A model generated the notes under the pieces. That model was not told the origin of the DNA, searched no databases, and was given only the letters and a program-made list of their open reading frames with translations. Below, one piece after another: positions 16,372 through 26,433 of a stretch of 64,000 nucleotides of DNA (its first letter is position 1; each line of letters starts with the position of its first letter). The stretch is from Bacillus gaemokensis (GTDB lineage Bacteria; Bacillota; Bacilli; Bacillales; Bacillaceae_G), in the NCBI RefSeq assembly GCF_001590835.1, contig NZ_LTAQ01000002.1, forward strand, positions 107,812-171,811. The letters are read 5' to 3'. A program made the translations under genes and the position numbers.

Positions 16372-17067
16372 ATGAACATTCTTTATGAAGGAACATTAAA
16401 GCAAAACGAGCAAAGATTTCAAGTTACCTTATTATCTTTAGATCATATTGAACAAATTTTATCCTTACAAGATATTGTAATTGAAGCATTAGAAAATAAA
16501 GCTAACTTACAGCCTCTTACACGCGAAGAATTTCAATACATACTAGAAGGTAACGGCATGATGATTGGTGCATTTGTAGATCAAGAACTGATTGCATTTC
16601 GTGCTCTCTTGACTCCCCCTATTGATGATGAGCATTTAGGGCTTGCTATCGGTTTAACACATGAAGAACTAGACCGTGTTATCTATCAAGAAATCTCAAA
16701 TGTTCATCCAACCTACCGTGGAAATGGAATGCAGAAAATATTAGCGAAAGTGATTATGGAACAATTAACGCAAACAAACAGCAAATACAATTACGTTTGT
16801 TGTACAGTAGCACCATTTAATATTCCTAGTTTAAAAGATAAATTTGCCCAAGGGATGGAGATTGCTGCACTAAAAGAAAAATATGGCGACCGATTACGTT
16901 ATACTTTTGTCAAAGCATTGCTAGAAGGTGGAAAAAAAGCTTGGATAAGTGTTGAAGTACTTCCAATGAGCGACATAGTTAATCAACAAAAATTACTAGC
17001 AGAAGGCTATCGTGGGCATAAGATGGAGCATCGTGATGGAGAGTATTGGGTTTGGTTTGGGAAATAA
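16372..17067 (+). CDS. GNAT family acyltransferase, likely N-succinyltransferase of the racemase pathway
   Basis: The 231-residue GNAT protein has V-H-P-T-Y-R-G-N-G-M-Q as its acyl-CoA pyrophosphate loop near residue 120, preceded by the strand E-I-S-N. It starts 14 bp after the racemase stop behind AAAGGAG, so it is in the same operon. By context it would load succinyl from succinyl-CoA onto a D-amino acid before racemisation. That is inference; acetyl-CoA could also be the donor. A hairpin about 60 bp downstream may end the transcript. Confidence 0.78.
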   Translation: MNILYEGTLKQNEQRFQVTLLSLDHIEQILSLQDIVIEALENKANLQPLTREEFQYILEGNGMMIGAFVDQELIAFRALLTPPIDDEHLGLAIGLTHEELDRVIYQEISNVHPTYRGNGMQKILAKVIMEQLTQTNSKYNYVCCTVAPFNIPSLKDKFAQGMEIAALKEKYGDRLRYTFVKALLEGGKKAWISVEVLPMSDIVNQQKLLAEGYRGHKMEHRDGEYWVWFGK

Positions 17068-17129
17068 AATAATATCCGTCTCCCCCAATATTTAAATGTT
17101 ATTAGTAATTTTATTTATTCTAGATATAA

Positions 17130-17167
17130 GAAAGGTGAGACACTATTGATAATAAGTGCTCACCTTC
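17130..17167 (+). terminator. hairpin after the racemase operon
   Basis: AAGGTGAG(A)CACT and AGTGCTCACCTT arms flank an A+T loop. There is no long T run, so termination is probable but not certain. Confidence 0.5.
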
Positions 17168-17324
17168 CATTATATAAGTAATCTACTGCAAGTAGACAAA
17201 TAGACCCATTCAATAAGCTTGCATTGATATTCATCTGAATAATAACTCTCTACTAACACTAGTTGATAGGATGTCTAATACTTTGTATTCTAAATTCATT
17301 TTATATCTGCAAATCTATATAACT

Positions 17325-20300
17325 TTAAATAAGTTCAGCTTGTTCAACTCGCTTCAATTTTAAACTATCCGCAAATTCACTATAATTCTTCTTCTTGCTT
17401 AATCGCTTGAAATCACCAACTAAATAAAATTCTAGTTTAGCACGTGAAACTGCCACATTGAGTAGGTTTGGCTTTTGACACGACCAATCTGCTGCCGTGT
17501 CTGATTGTGAATCTGTCCCAACAACAAAATACACAATATTAGCTTCCTTCCCTTGAAACGTATGAACTGTCCCAATGGAATTTTCAATCCATTTATTTAG
17601 CTCTCCAGTATCTATATTCTTCAATTCCTTTTTCAATTCAGCCTTCAATAATTTAATAAGCCCCGTTTTTACTTTTGTAAAAGGTGTAATAACAAAGACT
17701 TCTGGGAAGATAGACTTTTTCTCTTCCATTGATGCCTGGAGTTGTTTGAAATGTTGTTTAATTTTTTCTAGAACAAATTGCCCTTGCGCCTCAACGTAAT
17801 GCTTCTTTGGTGCTACACCGCGACAGTCATACCAAACACCCACACTTTGATCAGAATCCTTCGCTAGCACCATTTTATTGCCGTACGCAATTTTATTGGC
17901 AATAGAAAACATTGGATTGGCACAGCGGCGATGAACCCAAAGTGGAATCCCGATGCGTTTATTACTATCAGTAGTAAATGTCCCAATAGGGTTCGACAAG
18001 TCAGCCAAGCTTTGCACAGACGAATCCATACTTAAATAGCGATCTTCCACTTTAAAACGGCGACGAACATCATTTAGAATCGTTGCATCCAGTGTAATAA
18101 CGGGCTCAATTTGGATCGGATCCCCTACAATAATTGCATTTTCAGAACGCCATAAGGCACCTGCTGCTTGCTGCGGTGTCGCCTGGCCAGCTTCATCAAT
18201 AAATAAGTACGAGATAAAATCCTTATCAATCCCCTTATACATTTGAGAAAAGCTAGCAAACGTTGTACTAACAATCGGTGTTATTAGATGTACTATATCC
18301 CACATATTTTTAAGTTCGCAAATACCCTCATTTGTATTTAAATCGACCTCGCTACGATCACCAAAAATCTTAAGTGGTCGTTCTAATACCTTAGCGTTAT
18401 ATATAAGGAATAGCTTATGAAGCTTTAAAGCCTTTATAAATAATAAGCCACGTTTAAAATTCAGTGAATCTGTCTGCCAAACAATATCCTTTTGTCGCTT
18501 TGCATAGGCCTCATCTGTTTGCGCCCAATTAGCATTAGTTGAAAGCTCTAATCGCTCCTTTTCACATAACTTTTGCATCGTGACAAACTTTTGTCGCTGT
18601 TGCTCAAGCTTTTGCTGCTTGTGAACAAGCTGCTTTAATTGCTGCTCCACCGCTTCATAAGCATCTCTCTGTTCATGCTCTAATTCAGAGATTTTTTTCA
18701 GTTCTTGCTCAAGAGAACTCTTTTCATTATTTTTTTTATTAAATATTCGCTGCAAAAATGTCACCTTAGGTAGTTGCTGTAACTCTTGTTGCTTTTCTTT
18801 TATAAGTACAGAAACATTATGAAGGTGATGTTGTATCTCTTTCGCTTTCTCTTCATACTCAAACTTAGCTGCTGCAAGACACTCTAGTTGTGCATCCAAA
18901 TTAGGTGCATCGTTTAGCGTATTAATATATTGTTGCAAGGATTTCTTATCAAGTTCAATGTCTCGATATAAATCTAAAAATCCCTTTACTGTCTCATGCC
19001 ATGCCGATGGTGATAGTTTTTCTGCTTCTGCATTCAATAAACTCGTAATTGTATCCACTTTCAATACATCTGCTACTTGTGTTTGGTTGCTTTTTTTCCC
19101 AAGCGCCACGGATATCGGGGCAAAAATATTCTCGTTTGAGTTCTTCGCATCGTATAAACCAAATACTAATTGTTTTGAAAGCTCTTGAAAAAACTCTAGC
19201 TCTTTAATTTCAGTTAAATAATCATTGTCATTCGAATGTTCTGGTTCTAATTTTAATTCTGCTAGTTTCGGCAAGTCCTTCGAAATATTCTCCACCGCTC
19301 CATTATTACTTGAAGCAATAACCATTTTAAATTTTGTTAATGACTTCGTTAAAAATGACTTACTTCCCTCAAACGCTTGTGTCGGATCACTAAACTTCGC
19401 CATTTCTTCCGCACGAGCCACTATAATTTGCGCAAAAATATCCTTTAGCAGTGTCGTTTTCCCTGTACCTGGTGGGCCATTCACCGAATTAATCTTTTCG
19501 TTCTCATTAATAATCTGATTCACCGCTACCTGCTGCATTAACGATAAACGATACCGGTTTGTCGAAGGCCAGCGTCCTACTGGTAATTTTTGAGGCTGTA
19601 TTATCTTTTCAATAGCAGGACGATTTTCATTAATATTAACAGCTAATTGACGCCCTTCTAGGAATTGTTGCAACGTCGCATTTGGCTTATAGCGCAAAAT
19701 ACGCTCTAAATCACTCGTATAAAAGCTCGTGAAATTTTTTAATTCTAATGGCTCATCCTTTTTTAAAATGGCGATTTCAATATAATGCTGTGAATTTTGA
19801 ATCGTTTGAGTTGGAATACGATACAATGTTTCCTCATATTTATTAAGAAGCTTCAGAATGCCCGCTTCATTCACACCGTCTTTAAAAATAGCATTCGCAA
19901 ACTCTTGCCATTCCTTCATCATTAAAGAATGCTGTTCTGAAAAAGTTTCGTTCTCATAATGCCCCTTCTGATTCAATTCTGTAATTAGTAGCTGAAGCGG
20001 CGGAATAAATAATGATTCTTCAATATATTCACCATTCTCATTTACCGAAAATGTCATACTAAAATTCTTATTCCAGTTGGCGTTAATAATCTCATCCTTG
20101 ATTCTAAAGCTCTTTCGAAGCAGTTCGATTAGCTTATTTTGTACATAACAATCTAGATAATATGTAAACACAAGGCGATCTTTTTTAGGATACGTTAGCT
20201 CAACCTCGTTCCATAACTGCTCTTTCAGCTTCGTTTGACGAACACGATTTTGATTTTTCGTTTTCATGCGTTTTCCTAATGTCGCGCCCGGTATAGCTGG

Positions 20301-20357
20301 TACTGCGCCAGGCGTCAAGTTCTCAACGAAATGCCAAGCTTTCAATATACTTTCCAT
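17325..20357 (-). CDS. large SF1 (Upf1/DNA2-like) helicase, AAA domain protein
   Basis: The 1010-residue protein has a split SF1 helicase core. Walker [14 protein letters not shown] lies near residue 294 and motif Ia [10 protein letters not shown] near 345. Walker [10 protein letters not shown] lies near 755 and motif [11 protein letters not shown] near 965. Between Ia and Walker B lies a charged coiled-coil insert (about residues 470-605, rich in E, K, Q and L). The first 280 residues match nothing I recognise. No nuclease motif is seen. The ATG at 20357 (M-E-S-I-L-K-A-W) follows AAGGGGA. The gene stands alone between hairpins. An accessory or phage-defence role is possible but unproven. Confidence 0.82.
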   Translation of the reverse strand: MESILKAWHFVENLTPGAVPAIPGATLGKRMKTKNQNRVRQTKLKEQLWNEVELTYPKKDRLVFTYYLDCYVQNKLIELLRKSFRIKDEIINANWNKNFSMTFSVNENGEYIEESLFIPPLQLLITELNQKGHYENETFSEQHSLMMKEWQEFANAIFKDGVNEAGILKLLNKYEETLYRIPTQTIQNSQHYIEIAILKKDEPLELKNFTSFYTSDLERILRYKPNATLQQFLEGRQLAVNINENRPAIEKIIQPQKLPVGRWPSTNRYRLSLMQQVAVNQIINENEKINSVNGPPGTGKTTLLKDIFAQIIVARAEEMAKFSDPTQAFEGSKSFLTKSLTKFKMVIASSNNGAVENISKDLPKLAELKLEPEHSNDNDYLTEIKELEFFQELSKQLVFGLYDAKNSNENIFAPISVALGKKSNQTQVADVLKVDTITSLLNAEAEKLSPSAWHETVKGFLDLYRDIELDKKSLQQYINTLNDAPNLDAQLECLAAAKFEYEEKAKEIQHHLHNVSVLIKEKQQELQQLPKVTFLQRIFNKKNNEKSSLEQELKKISELEHEQRDAYEAVEQQLKQLVHKQQKLEQQRQKFVTMQKLCEKERLELSTNANWAQTDEAYAKRQKDIVWQTDSLNFKRGLLFIKALKLHKLFLIYNAKVLERPLKIFGDRSEVDLNTNEGICELKNMWDIVHLITPIVSTTFASFSQMYKGIDKDFISYLFIDEAGQATPQQAAGALWRSENAIIVGDPIQIEPVITLDATILNDVRRRFKVEDRYLSMDSSVQSLADLSNPIGTFTTDSNKRIGIPLWVHRRCANPMFSIANKIAYGNKMVLAKDSDQSVGVWYDCRGVAPKKHYVEAQGQFVLEKIKQHFKQLQASMEEKKSIFPEVFVITPFTKVKTGLIKLLKAELKKELKNIDTGELNKWIENSIGTVHTFQGKEANIVYFVVGTDSQSDTAADWSCQKPNLLNVAVSRAKLEFYLVGDFKRLSKKKNYSEFADSLKLKRVEQAELI

Positions 20358-20648
20358 ACTCGACAATCCCCTTCCCCCTATAATAACTCTTGAATATATC
20401 ATAATAATAAAAAATTAATTTCTTATTATATTTAGACTTTAACTTAATTTTCTCGGAAAAGTAAACCATGTACAAGATGATTAAACTACACTTTATCACC
20501 GTTAAAAACGGAATTAATCCTATATTTATTATATTTAATTATTATGTTTTATATAAATACCAAATCTTAATAATATCAATAACTTTAAAAAGAGCTGATG
20601 AATTATTTATATATCATTCCCTCTTTTTATGTAATTACAGAACCAAAA

Positions 20649-20703
20649 TAAAAACAGATAGTACAGGATAAATGCTTATATAGCCTGCTACTATCTGTTT
20701 TAT
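20649..20703. terminator. long hairpin with T run
   Basis: AAAACAGATAGTA(C)AGG pairs with CCTGCTACTATCTGTTTT, followed by ATTC. No gene on the plus strand feeds it. On the minus strand it would end dus read-through toward the helicase gene. Confidence 0.7.
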
Positions 20704-20723
20704 TCTTATACTTTAAACAGCCA

Positions 20724-20757
20724 AGCCACACACTCCACATGTGCAGAGTGTATGTGG
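20724..20757. repeat. inverted repeat GCCACA...TGTGGC
   Basis: GCCACACACTC pairs with GAGTGTATGTGGC around CACATGTGCA. There is no T run on either side. Confidence 0.6.
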
Positions 20758-20947
20758 CAACACAAGGGTGCTGGTGGGTTTATTACATTCTTAAGACCTT
20801 TTTCTTTCAGAAAACAGACTTTATCAAAACAAAAGTTGCCGGCTGCAAAGGAACTTGAAACTGAATAAAATAAGTACACATGAGTTGATGTGATTCATTT
20901 TTTCTCTAACTTTTTGAGAGTTACATCATTTCACTGTCCCCGTCCCA

Positions 20948-21910
20948 TCAACATTCTTTTCCAAAGTTATCAAGCAATGCACGCACTTCATCTGTTGATT
21001 TCGTGTTCATCAATTGATTTCTTAATTCACCAGCTCCACGGAATCCTTTGACATAAATTTTGAAAAAGCGATGAAGCCCTGTGATTGAACGTGGCAGTGC
21101 TTCCGCATATTGATCTTGAAGATCAAGCTGCAGTCTTAAAAGATCAAGGTATTCTTTACTGCTATGCTCTTTTGGCTCTTTTTCAAAAGCAAAAGGATTT
21201 TTAAAAATACCTCGCCCGATCATAACGCCATCAATACCATATTGTTCAGCAAGCTGCAGCCCAGTTTGACGGTCAGGAATGTCTCCATTGATTGTTAGTA
21301 GCGTATTTGGTGCAATACGGTCACGTAATTTTTTGATTTCCGGAATTAGCTCCCAATGCGCATCTACTTGGCTCATTTCCTTTCTTGTACGTAAATGAAT
21401 AGAAAGGTTCGCAATATCCTGTTTTAAAATATGCGTTAGCCACTCCTCCCACTCATTTACATCCTTATAGCCAAGTCGTGTTTTCACGCTGACAGGCAGT
21501 CCGCCCGCTTTTGCTGCTTGAATAAGTTCTGCCGCAACGTCTGGACGCAGAATAAGGCCACTACCTTTCCCTCTCGATGCCACATTCGGTACAGGGCAGC
21601 CCATATTAATATCGATGCCTTTAAATCCTAGCTCTGCCATGCCAATACTCATTTGACGGAAATATTCGGGATTATCCCCCCAAATATGTGCCACCATTGG
21701 CTGTTCATCTTCTGTAAAAATCAAACGGCCACGCACACTTTTCATACCCTCTGGATGACAATAGCTATCCGAGTTTGTAAACTCTGTGAAAAATACATCC
21801 GGTCGACCGGCTTCACTTACTACGTGACGAAAAACAACATCTGTCACATCTTCCATTGGTGCAAGTACAAAAAATGGTCGTGGTAAATCACGCCAAAAAT
21901 TATCTATCAT
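20948..21910 (-). CDS. tRNA-dihydrouridine synthase (Dus family)
   Basis: This FMN-dependent enzyme reduces uridine in tRNA D-loops. The N-terminal [13 protein letters not shown] is the Dus FMN motif. [12 protein letters not shown] holds the catalytic cysteine near residue 92, and H-L-R-T-R, N-G-D-I and G-V-M-I-G-R-G follow in barrel order. The preferred ATG (21910) lies 12 nt after AGAGGA; a GTG seven codons earlier lacks any site. The length is about 320 residues. It resembles DusC-like members more than the DusB usually linked to folate genes, so it may be an additional copy. Confidence 0.88.
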   Translation of the reverse strand: MIDNFWRDLPRPFFVLAPMEDVTDVVFRHVVSEAGRPDVFFTEFTNSDSYCHPEGMKSVRGRLIFTEDEQPMVAHIWGDNPEYFRQMSIGMAELGFKGIDINMGCPVPNVASRGKGSGLILRPDVAAELIQAAKAGGLPVSVKTRLGYKDVNEWEEWLTHILKQDIANLSIHLRTRKEMSQVDAHWELIPEIKKLRDRIAPNTLLTINGDIPDRQTGLQLAEQYGIDGVMIGRGIFKNPFAFEKEPKEHSSKEYLDLLRLQLDLQDQYAEALPRSITGLHRFFKIYVKGFRGAGELRNQLMNTKSTDEVRALLDNFGKEC

Positions 21911-22125
21911 TTCAAACTCAAATCCTCTCACTATGGATACAACTTCAAACTCTCGGTCAAAAAATATAAAGCCAAATGTTCCACTTCTTTTACACTTATA
22001 TCATGCTTAATAACTTATTATCAAACACAAGTACATTTGGACATTTATAATTTGTGAAAAACTATTGTGAAAATCGGCAATGTTTATTTTAACTAAAATC
22101 GGTCCTGAATGGTATTTTTATAAAC

Positions 22126-22170
22126 AAAAAAGCAGATGGTATAGATTTTTTCTATATCAACTGCTTTTCT
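22126..22170. terminator. terminator of rlmCD
   Basis: AAAAGCAG..TATAGA and TCTATA..CTGCTTTT arms flank a T-rich loop. It lies immediately after the rlmCD stop. Confidence 0.75.
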
Positions 22171-22171
22171 A

Positions 22172-23548
22172 TTATACCAACTCCAACCACGCGACCGCTT
22201 CACAATGAGTAGTATGCGGGAACATATCAACAGGTTGTACTTCCTGCGTTTTATATCCGCCTTCTTCTAATACTTTTAAGTCACGTGCAAGGGTTGCTGG
22301 GTTACATGATACATATACGACGCGCTTTGGCTTCATGTCGATGATTGTATTGAGTAATGCTTCATCACAGCCTTTACGCGGCGGGTCGACGACGATTGTG
22401 TCGGCGATTACGCCTTGTTTGTACCAGTTTGGAATGACTACTTCTGCTTCACCTACACCAAATTCAACGTTTGTCATGTTGTTTAGTGCAGCGTTTCGGT
22501 TTGCGTCTTCGATTGCTTCTGGGACGATTTCAACGCCGTACACTTTTTTCGCTTTTTGCGCTAGGAATAAGGAGATTGATCCGATTCCGCAGTATGCATC
22601 GATGACTGTTTCGTTTCCATCTAGTTTTGCATATTCTAATGCTTTGTCATATAGCACTTTCGTTTGTTCTGGGTTTACTTGATAGAAAGAACGGGCTGAG
22701 ATGGCGAATTTAATGTCACCGATAAAGTCATAAATATATTCTGATCCGTATAGGACTGTTGTTGTGTCTCCGAAGATAACGTTTGTACGTTTGATATTTA
22801 CGTTTTGAACGATTGATTTTACATTTGGGAACTTCGCTGTAATTTCTTCGATGATCGCCTTCTTGTTTGGAAGCTCTGCCGTCCGTGTAATAAAGACAAG
22901 CATAATTTCCCCTGTTACTTGTCCGTAACGAGCCATCACGTGGCGAAGTGTTCCTTTATGACGTTCTTCGTTATACGCCGCAATACCGTGCTTTTCACAA
23001 ATACGTTTTACTTCTTGAATTAATGTATCGTTTTCTTCCGCTTGAATTAAGCATGTTTCCATATTAATAATGTCGTGTGTTCCTTGGCGATAGAAACCAG
23101 CTACAAGCCCGCCTTCACGTTCTCCAATTGGTACTTGCGCTTTGTTTCGATATACCCATGGATTCTCCATACCAAGAACGGAATGAACCGGCACATCGTG
23201 CAGTCCGCCGATGCGCTGCATAACATCTCGTACTTGTTTTTCTTTTGCTTGTAGTTGCCCTTCATACGTTAAATGCTGAAGCTGGCAACCGCCGCATTGG
23301 TTGTAAACTGGACATTCTGCATCTTTACGATATGGACTTTCTGTATGAAGCTTCATTAAACGACCAAATGCGAAATTTTTCTTTACTTTAATAATTTTGA
23401 TTTGTGCTTCTTCACCTGGTAATCCGTTTTTCACGAAAATAGGATATCCTTTTACTTTCGCAACACCGGCACCATCATGTGTTAAATCTTCAAATACTAC
23501 ATCTATAAACTCGTTTTTTTCAACTGGTGGCGTCATTTTATTACTCAT
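22172..23548 (-). CDS. rlmCD: 23S rRNA (uracil-C5)-methyltransferase RlmCD
   Basis: This SAM-dependent enzyme makes m5U in 23S rRNA; the B. subtilis homologue modifies U747 and U1939. The N-terminal TRAM domain (about residues 10-65) is followed by iron-sulfur cluster cysteines in [10 protein letters not shown]. The methyltransferase core has D-A-Y-C-G-I-G-S-I near 310, V-D-P-P-R-K-G near 385 and the nucleophile in Y-V-S-C-N-P-A-T. The ATG at 23548 follows GAGAGGTC at 6 nt and is preferred to one at 23569. Its position near dagK and gatCAB matches the B. subtilis yer region. Confidence 0.93.
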   Translation of the reverse strand: MSNKMTPPVEKNEFIDVVFEDLTHDGAGVAKVKGYPIFVKNGLPGEEAQIKIIKVKKNFAFGRLMKLHTESPYRKDAECPVYNQCGGCQLQHLTYEGQLQAKEKQVRDVMQRIGGLHDVPVHSVLGMENPWVYRNKAQVPIGEREGGLVAGFYRQGTHDIINMETCLIQAEENDTLIQEVKRICEKHGIAAYNEERHKGTLRHVMARYGQVTGEIMLVFITRTAELPNKKAIIEEITAKFPNVKSIVQNVNIKRTNVIFGDTTTVLYGSEYIYDFIGDIKFAISARSFYQVNPEQTKVLYDKALEYAKLDGNETVIDAYCGIGSISLFLAQKAKKVYGVEIVPEAIEDANRNAALNNMTNVEFGVGEAEVVIPNWYKQGVIADTIVVDPPRKGCDEALLNTIIDMKPKRVVYVSCNPATLARDLKVLEEGGYKTQEVQPVDMFPHTTHCEAVAWLELV

Positions 23549-23685
23549 TTTCCGACCTCTCTTTTTCATAACACTGCGTTACATTTTATCATACTTATGT
23601 GGTCTTTATCTATTGGAAGAAAAAAAGCTATTGACGACAATTCTGTATTAATGTTACGCTACTACTAATTTAATACGGACGATGT

Positions 23686-23757
23686 TACCTCATATATACT
23701 CGATAATATGGATCGAGAGTTTCTACCCGGCAACCGAAAATTGCTGGACTATGGGGA
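23686..23757 (+). promoter_or_regulatory. guanine-type purine riboswitch aptamer
   Basis: The purine aptamer layout is complete: CCTCATATATACTCGATAATATGGATCGAGAGTTTCTACC, then CGGCAACCGAAAATTGCTG and GACTATGGGG (given in pieces). The specificity base before TATG is C, which selects guanine over adenine. P1 pairs CCTCA with TGGGG. It controls nupG, in line with the known guanine riboswitch on B. subtilis nupG. Confidence 0.93.
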
Positions 23758-23789
23758 AAACTAATGAATATTAGCTTTTTTGTGTATAC

Positions 23790-23851
23790 AAAGACTCATA
23801 TTGATTAGCTTTCTCTCATAGATGAAAGTGAATCCATATGGGTCTTTTTTT
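23790..23851 (+). terminator. guanine riboswitch terminator
   Basis: AAAGACTCATAT and ATATGGGTCTTT arms with an internal stem end in TTTTTTT. It sits 33 nt after the aptamer. Confidence 0.85.
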
Positions 23852-23889
23852 ATTTTTCATTTTTCTAAAAGGTCAGACATCTTACGTAT

Positions 23890-24088
23890 GACATAAAACC
23901 TCTACCGTTTTATTTATTATATATCCATCTTGATTTTCCAACATATAAGTCCTAGCTATGGAAAACAAAAGGTAACTTGTACTCGTTTTCTCCCTTTGGT
24001 TTCACTTGGCATGGGGCAGGAAAAGGATCTGACCACTTCTATGCATAGCCGGACACTCTCTCCTACCTAAAAAGAAAGGTTTTATGTC
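23890..24088 (+). repeat. family 2 repeat, copy 1, enclosed by 12-bp inverted ends
   Basis: GACATAAAACCT (23890-23901) and AGGTTTTATGTC (24077-24088) are perfect inverted ends. The interior from about 23916 matches 34412-34600 block by block (TATCCAT..., TTTTCCAACATATAAGTC, CTCGTTTTCTC, GCATGGGGC, CCTAAAAAG, AAGGTTTTAT). It lies in the nupG leader, between the riboswitch terminator and the ribosome site. Confidence 0.8.
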
Positions 24089-24169
24089 GGTTTTCAATTT
24101 GTATTTATTAGTTATATAACGAGCGTTTTATGTAAAAACTTTATACGAACTTCTGAAAGGGGCAACTAC

Positions 24170-25366
24170 ATGCAATATGTAATGAGCGTTATCGGCATTC
24201 TTGTCGTTTTAGGTTTATGTTTTGCTTTGTCAAACAACAAAAGTAAAATCAACTTCCGTGCAATTGCTATTATGATCGGTTTCCAAATTTTAATTGGTTG
24301 GTTTATGTTTGGCACAAAAGTCGGTCAGCAAATTATCATTTTAATTAGTAAAGTCTTCAATAAACTAATTAAACTTGGTACGACAGGCGTCGATTTTCTC
24401 TTTAATGGAATTCAAAGAGACTTTGTCTTTTTCTTAAATGTATTATTAATTATTGTCTTTTTCTCAGCACTACTTTCTATTTTTAGTTATTTAGGTGTTT
24501 TACCATTCATCGTTCGCGTTGTCGGCGGTGCCATTTCAAAAATTACTGGGTTACCACGCGTTGAATCATTCCATGCGGTAAACTCTGTATTCTTTGGTTC
24601 AAGTGAAGCTTTAATCGTTATTAAAAATGACTTAAAACATTTTAATAAAAACCGTATGTTTATTATTTGCTGTTCAGCAATGAGCTCAGTTTCAGCTTCT
24701 GTCACAGCATCATACGTTATGATGTTAGATGCAAAATATGTACTAGCAGCTCTGCCGCTAAACTTATTCTCTAGCTTAATTGTTTGTTCATTATTAACAC
24801 CGGTTGATACGGTAAAAGAAGAAGAAACAGTTCAGAAATTTGATAAAAACCTATTTGGTGACAGCTTAATTGGCGCAATGATTAACGGTGCATTAGATGG
24901 TTTAAAAGTAGCTGGTATCGTTGCCGCTTTAATGATCGCCTTTATCGGTGTGATGGAAGTTGTAAACTATGTAATTAGTGCAGCTTCAGGTGCGATGGGA
25001 TATGCGATTACATTACAACAAATTTTCGGTTACATTCTTGCTCCATTTGCATTCCTAATGGGAATTCCGGCTCACGATATTATCCCAGCTGGCGGAATCA
25101 TGGGAACAAAAATTGTTCTGAATGAATTTGTAGCCATTCTTGATTTAAAAGAAGTTGCAAAAACGTTATCTCCACGTACAGTTGGAATCGTTACTGTATT
25201 CTTAATTAGCTTCGCAAGTATTAGCCAAATCGGAGCAATCGTTGGTACAATCCGTGCCCTTTCTGAAAAACAAGGAAGCGTTGTATCTCGATTTGGTTGG
25301 AAAATGCTATTTGCATCAACACTTGCTTCCATTTTATCAGCTACGATTGCTGGATTATTTATTTAA
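24170..25366 (+). CDS. nupG: NupC/CNT-family purine nucleoside transporter
   Basis: This concentrative nucleoside:cation symporter has 398 residues, the usual length. It has gate-domain helices with F-F-G-S-S-E-A-L-I near residue 142, the conserved A-M-S-S-V-S-A-S-V-T-A-S-Y (about 167-180) and a third motif G-A-x-x-N-G-A-L-D-G. The C-terminal part has G-I-V-T-V-F-L-I-S-F-A-S. The start follows GAAAGGGG. The guanine riboswitch 410 bp upstream supports guanosine/inosine uptake, as for B. subtilis NupG. Its own terminator has been split by an IS element just after the stop. Confidence 0.9.
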   Translation: MQYVMSVIGILVVLGLCFALSNNKSKINFRAIAIMIGFQILIGWFMFGTKVGQQIIILISKVFNKLIKLGTTGVDFLFNGIQRDFVFFLNVLLIIVFFSALLSIFSYLGVLPFIVRVVGGAISKITGLPRVESFHAVNSVFFGSSEALIVIKNDLKHFNKNRMFIICCSAMSSVSASVTASYVMMLDAKYVLAALPLNLFSSLIVCSLLTPVDTVKEEETVQKFDKNLFGDSLIGAMINGALDGLKVAGIVAALMIAFIGVMEVVNYVISAASGAMGYAITLQQIFGYILAPFAFLMGIPAHDIIPAGGIMGTKIVLNEFVAILDLKEVAKTLSPRTVGIVTVFLISFASISQIGAIVGTIRALSEKQGSVVSRFGWKMLFASTLASILSATIAGLFI

Positions 25367-25371
25367 CAATG

Positions 25372-25387
25372 AAAAAGCACCTTAATT
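25372..25387 (+). terminator. left arm of split nupG terminator
   Basis: AAAAAGCACCTTAAT is complementary, with one mismatch, to ATTAAAGTGCTTTTT at 26832-26848. The two arms are now 1.45 kb apart, with the IS element between them. Confidence 0.75.
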
Positions 25388-25453
25388 TGAAATAAAGTGA
25401 ACCCAATTAATGAGACATGAACAAAACATGAACTGACCCACGGATTTGGGACA

Positions 25454-25657
25454 TGAAAAAAACACCTATGCTACCTGTTTCTTGTATTCTATAGGAGACA
25501 GGTAGTTTAACTTTTCTTGAATACGTTCCGTATTATAATACTCAATATAATCGTGAAAAAAACACCTATGCTACCTGTTTCTTGTATTCTATAGGAGACA
25601 GGTAGTTTAACTTTTCTTGAATACGTTCCGTATTATAATACTCAATATAATCGTGAA
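25454..25657. repeat. exact 100-bp tandem duplication inside the IS
   Basis: Bases 25454-25553 are repeated exactly at 25554-25653 (and four bases on). Each unit holds the last 32 codons and stop of the transposase reading frame. Confidence 0.95.
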
Positions 25658-26433
25658 TGAGTTGTTTGAGAGTAGAAGTTGAATGTAGTTGTTTTTCTTG
25701 TGAATAAAATATAAAATAATTCAGATTTCAATGAGGAATGAAAAGATTCTATTACGGCATTATCATGGCAGTTTCCTTTACGGGACATGCTTGTGGTAAT
25801 GCCATTTTCTTTAGATAACGTTTGGAAAGCGTAGGAGGTATATACGGCCCCTTGATTACTATGTAGTATAATTTCAGCTTCTTTTTGTGATTTTACCGCC
25901 TTCTCAACTGTTTTTAAGACGAGTGTTACGTCTTGTCTGTTACTTATTTCATACGCAATGATTTCATTGTTATATAGATCCATAATACTTGATAAATACA
26001 ACATCTCTGTACCAAATGGCAAATATGTAATATCTGTAACCCATTTTTCATTTGGTTTGGTAGCTTGAAAGTTTCGATTTAAGAGATTCTCTACAACAAT
26101 CCTACTTTCTCCATTGATCCAGGTTCTTCCCTTTCTTTTAACCCTACATTGTAAACTTTTCTTTTGCATTATTTTTTGTACAGTTTTTCGATTTAAGTGA
26201 TAATTATATTTTCGTTTCAATAAAGCAGTAACTTTTCGATGTCCATATCGAAAGTGATTTGTCATACAAATTGTCAAAATAGCCTGTTCTAATTGTGCTT
26301 CCTTTATATCTTTCGCTTTATTTTTCCATCGATAATAAGTAGAACGAGGTATACCAATTAATATACATATCTCTTTAATGGAGTACTCATGTTTCATCAA
26401 CTCCACTAATTCTACAACTACTTCTTTAACCAA
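25566..26433 (-). pseudogene. IS3-family transposase orfB (DDE), C-terminally frameshifted
   Basis: This is the catalytic half of an IS3-type transposase. An N-terminal HTH_21-like region (Y-R-W-K-N-K ... R-Y-G-H-R-K) leads to the rve integrase fold: W-V-T-D-I-T-Y holds the first acidic residue, L-H-S-N-Q-G-A-V-Y the second (S-N replaces the usual S-D) and N-A-V-I-E-S-F the glutamate. The current frame stops at 25642, after a switch near L-F-Y-I-L-F. The other frame continues S-Q-E-K-Q-L-H ... Y-Y-N-T-E-R-I-Q to a stop at 25566. A single indel and the Asp-to-Asn change suggest it is inactive. Confidence 0.8.

Larger units (their letters stand above)
20358..20947. other. 590-bp gap between helicase and dus genes
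   Basis: It holds a very A+T-rich stretch, a terminator-like hairpin (20649-20703) and a second G+C-richer hairpin (20724-20757). In between are only short, unconvincing open frames without ribosome sites, so no gene is called. Confidence 0.6.

Noticed and set aside
20468-20671. 67-codon plus-strand frame in the helicase-dus gap
   Set aside because: No ribosome site, extreme A+T composition, and it runs into the terminator hairpin.
23916-24095. family 2 repeat considered as a second known riboswitch in the nupG leader
   Set aside because: It lacks the core motifs of TPP, cobalamin, lysine, glycine, cyclic-di-nucleotide, guanidine or T-box elements, and recurs in a non-leader position at 34.4 kb.
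25429-25466. TGAACTGACCC... as the true left end of the IS
   Set aside because: It resembles the right end but less well than 25393-25427, and only the latter gives a matching GAAA target duplication and a terminator split exactly at the insertion.
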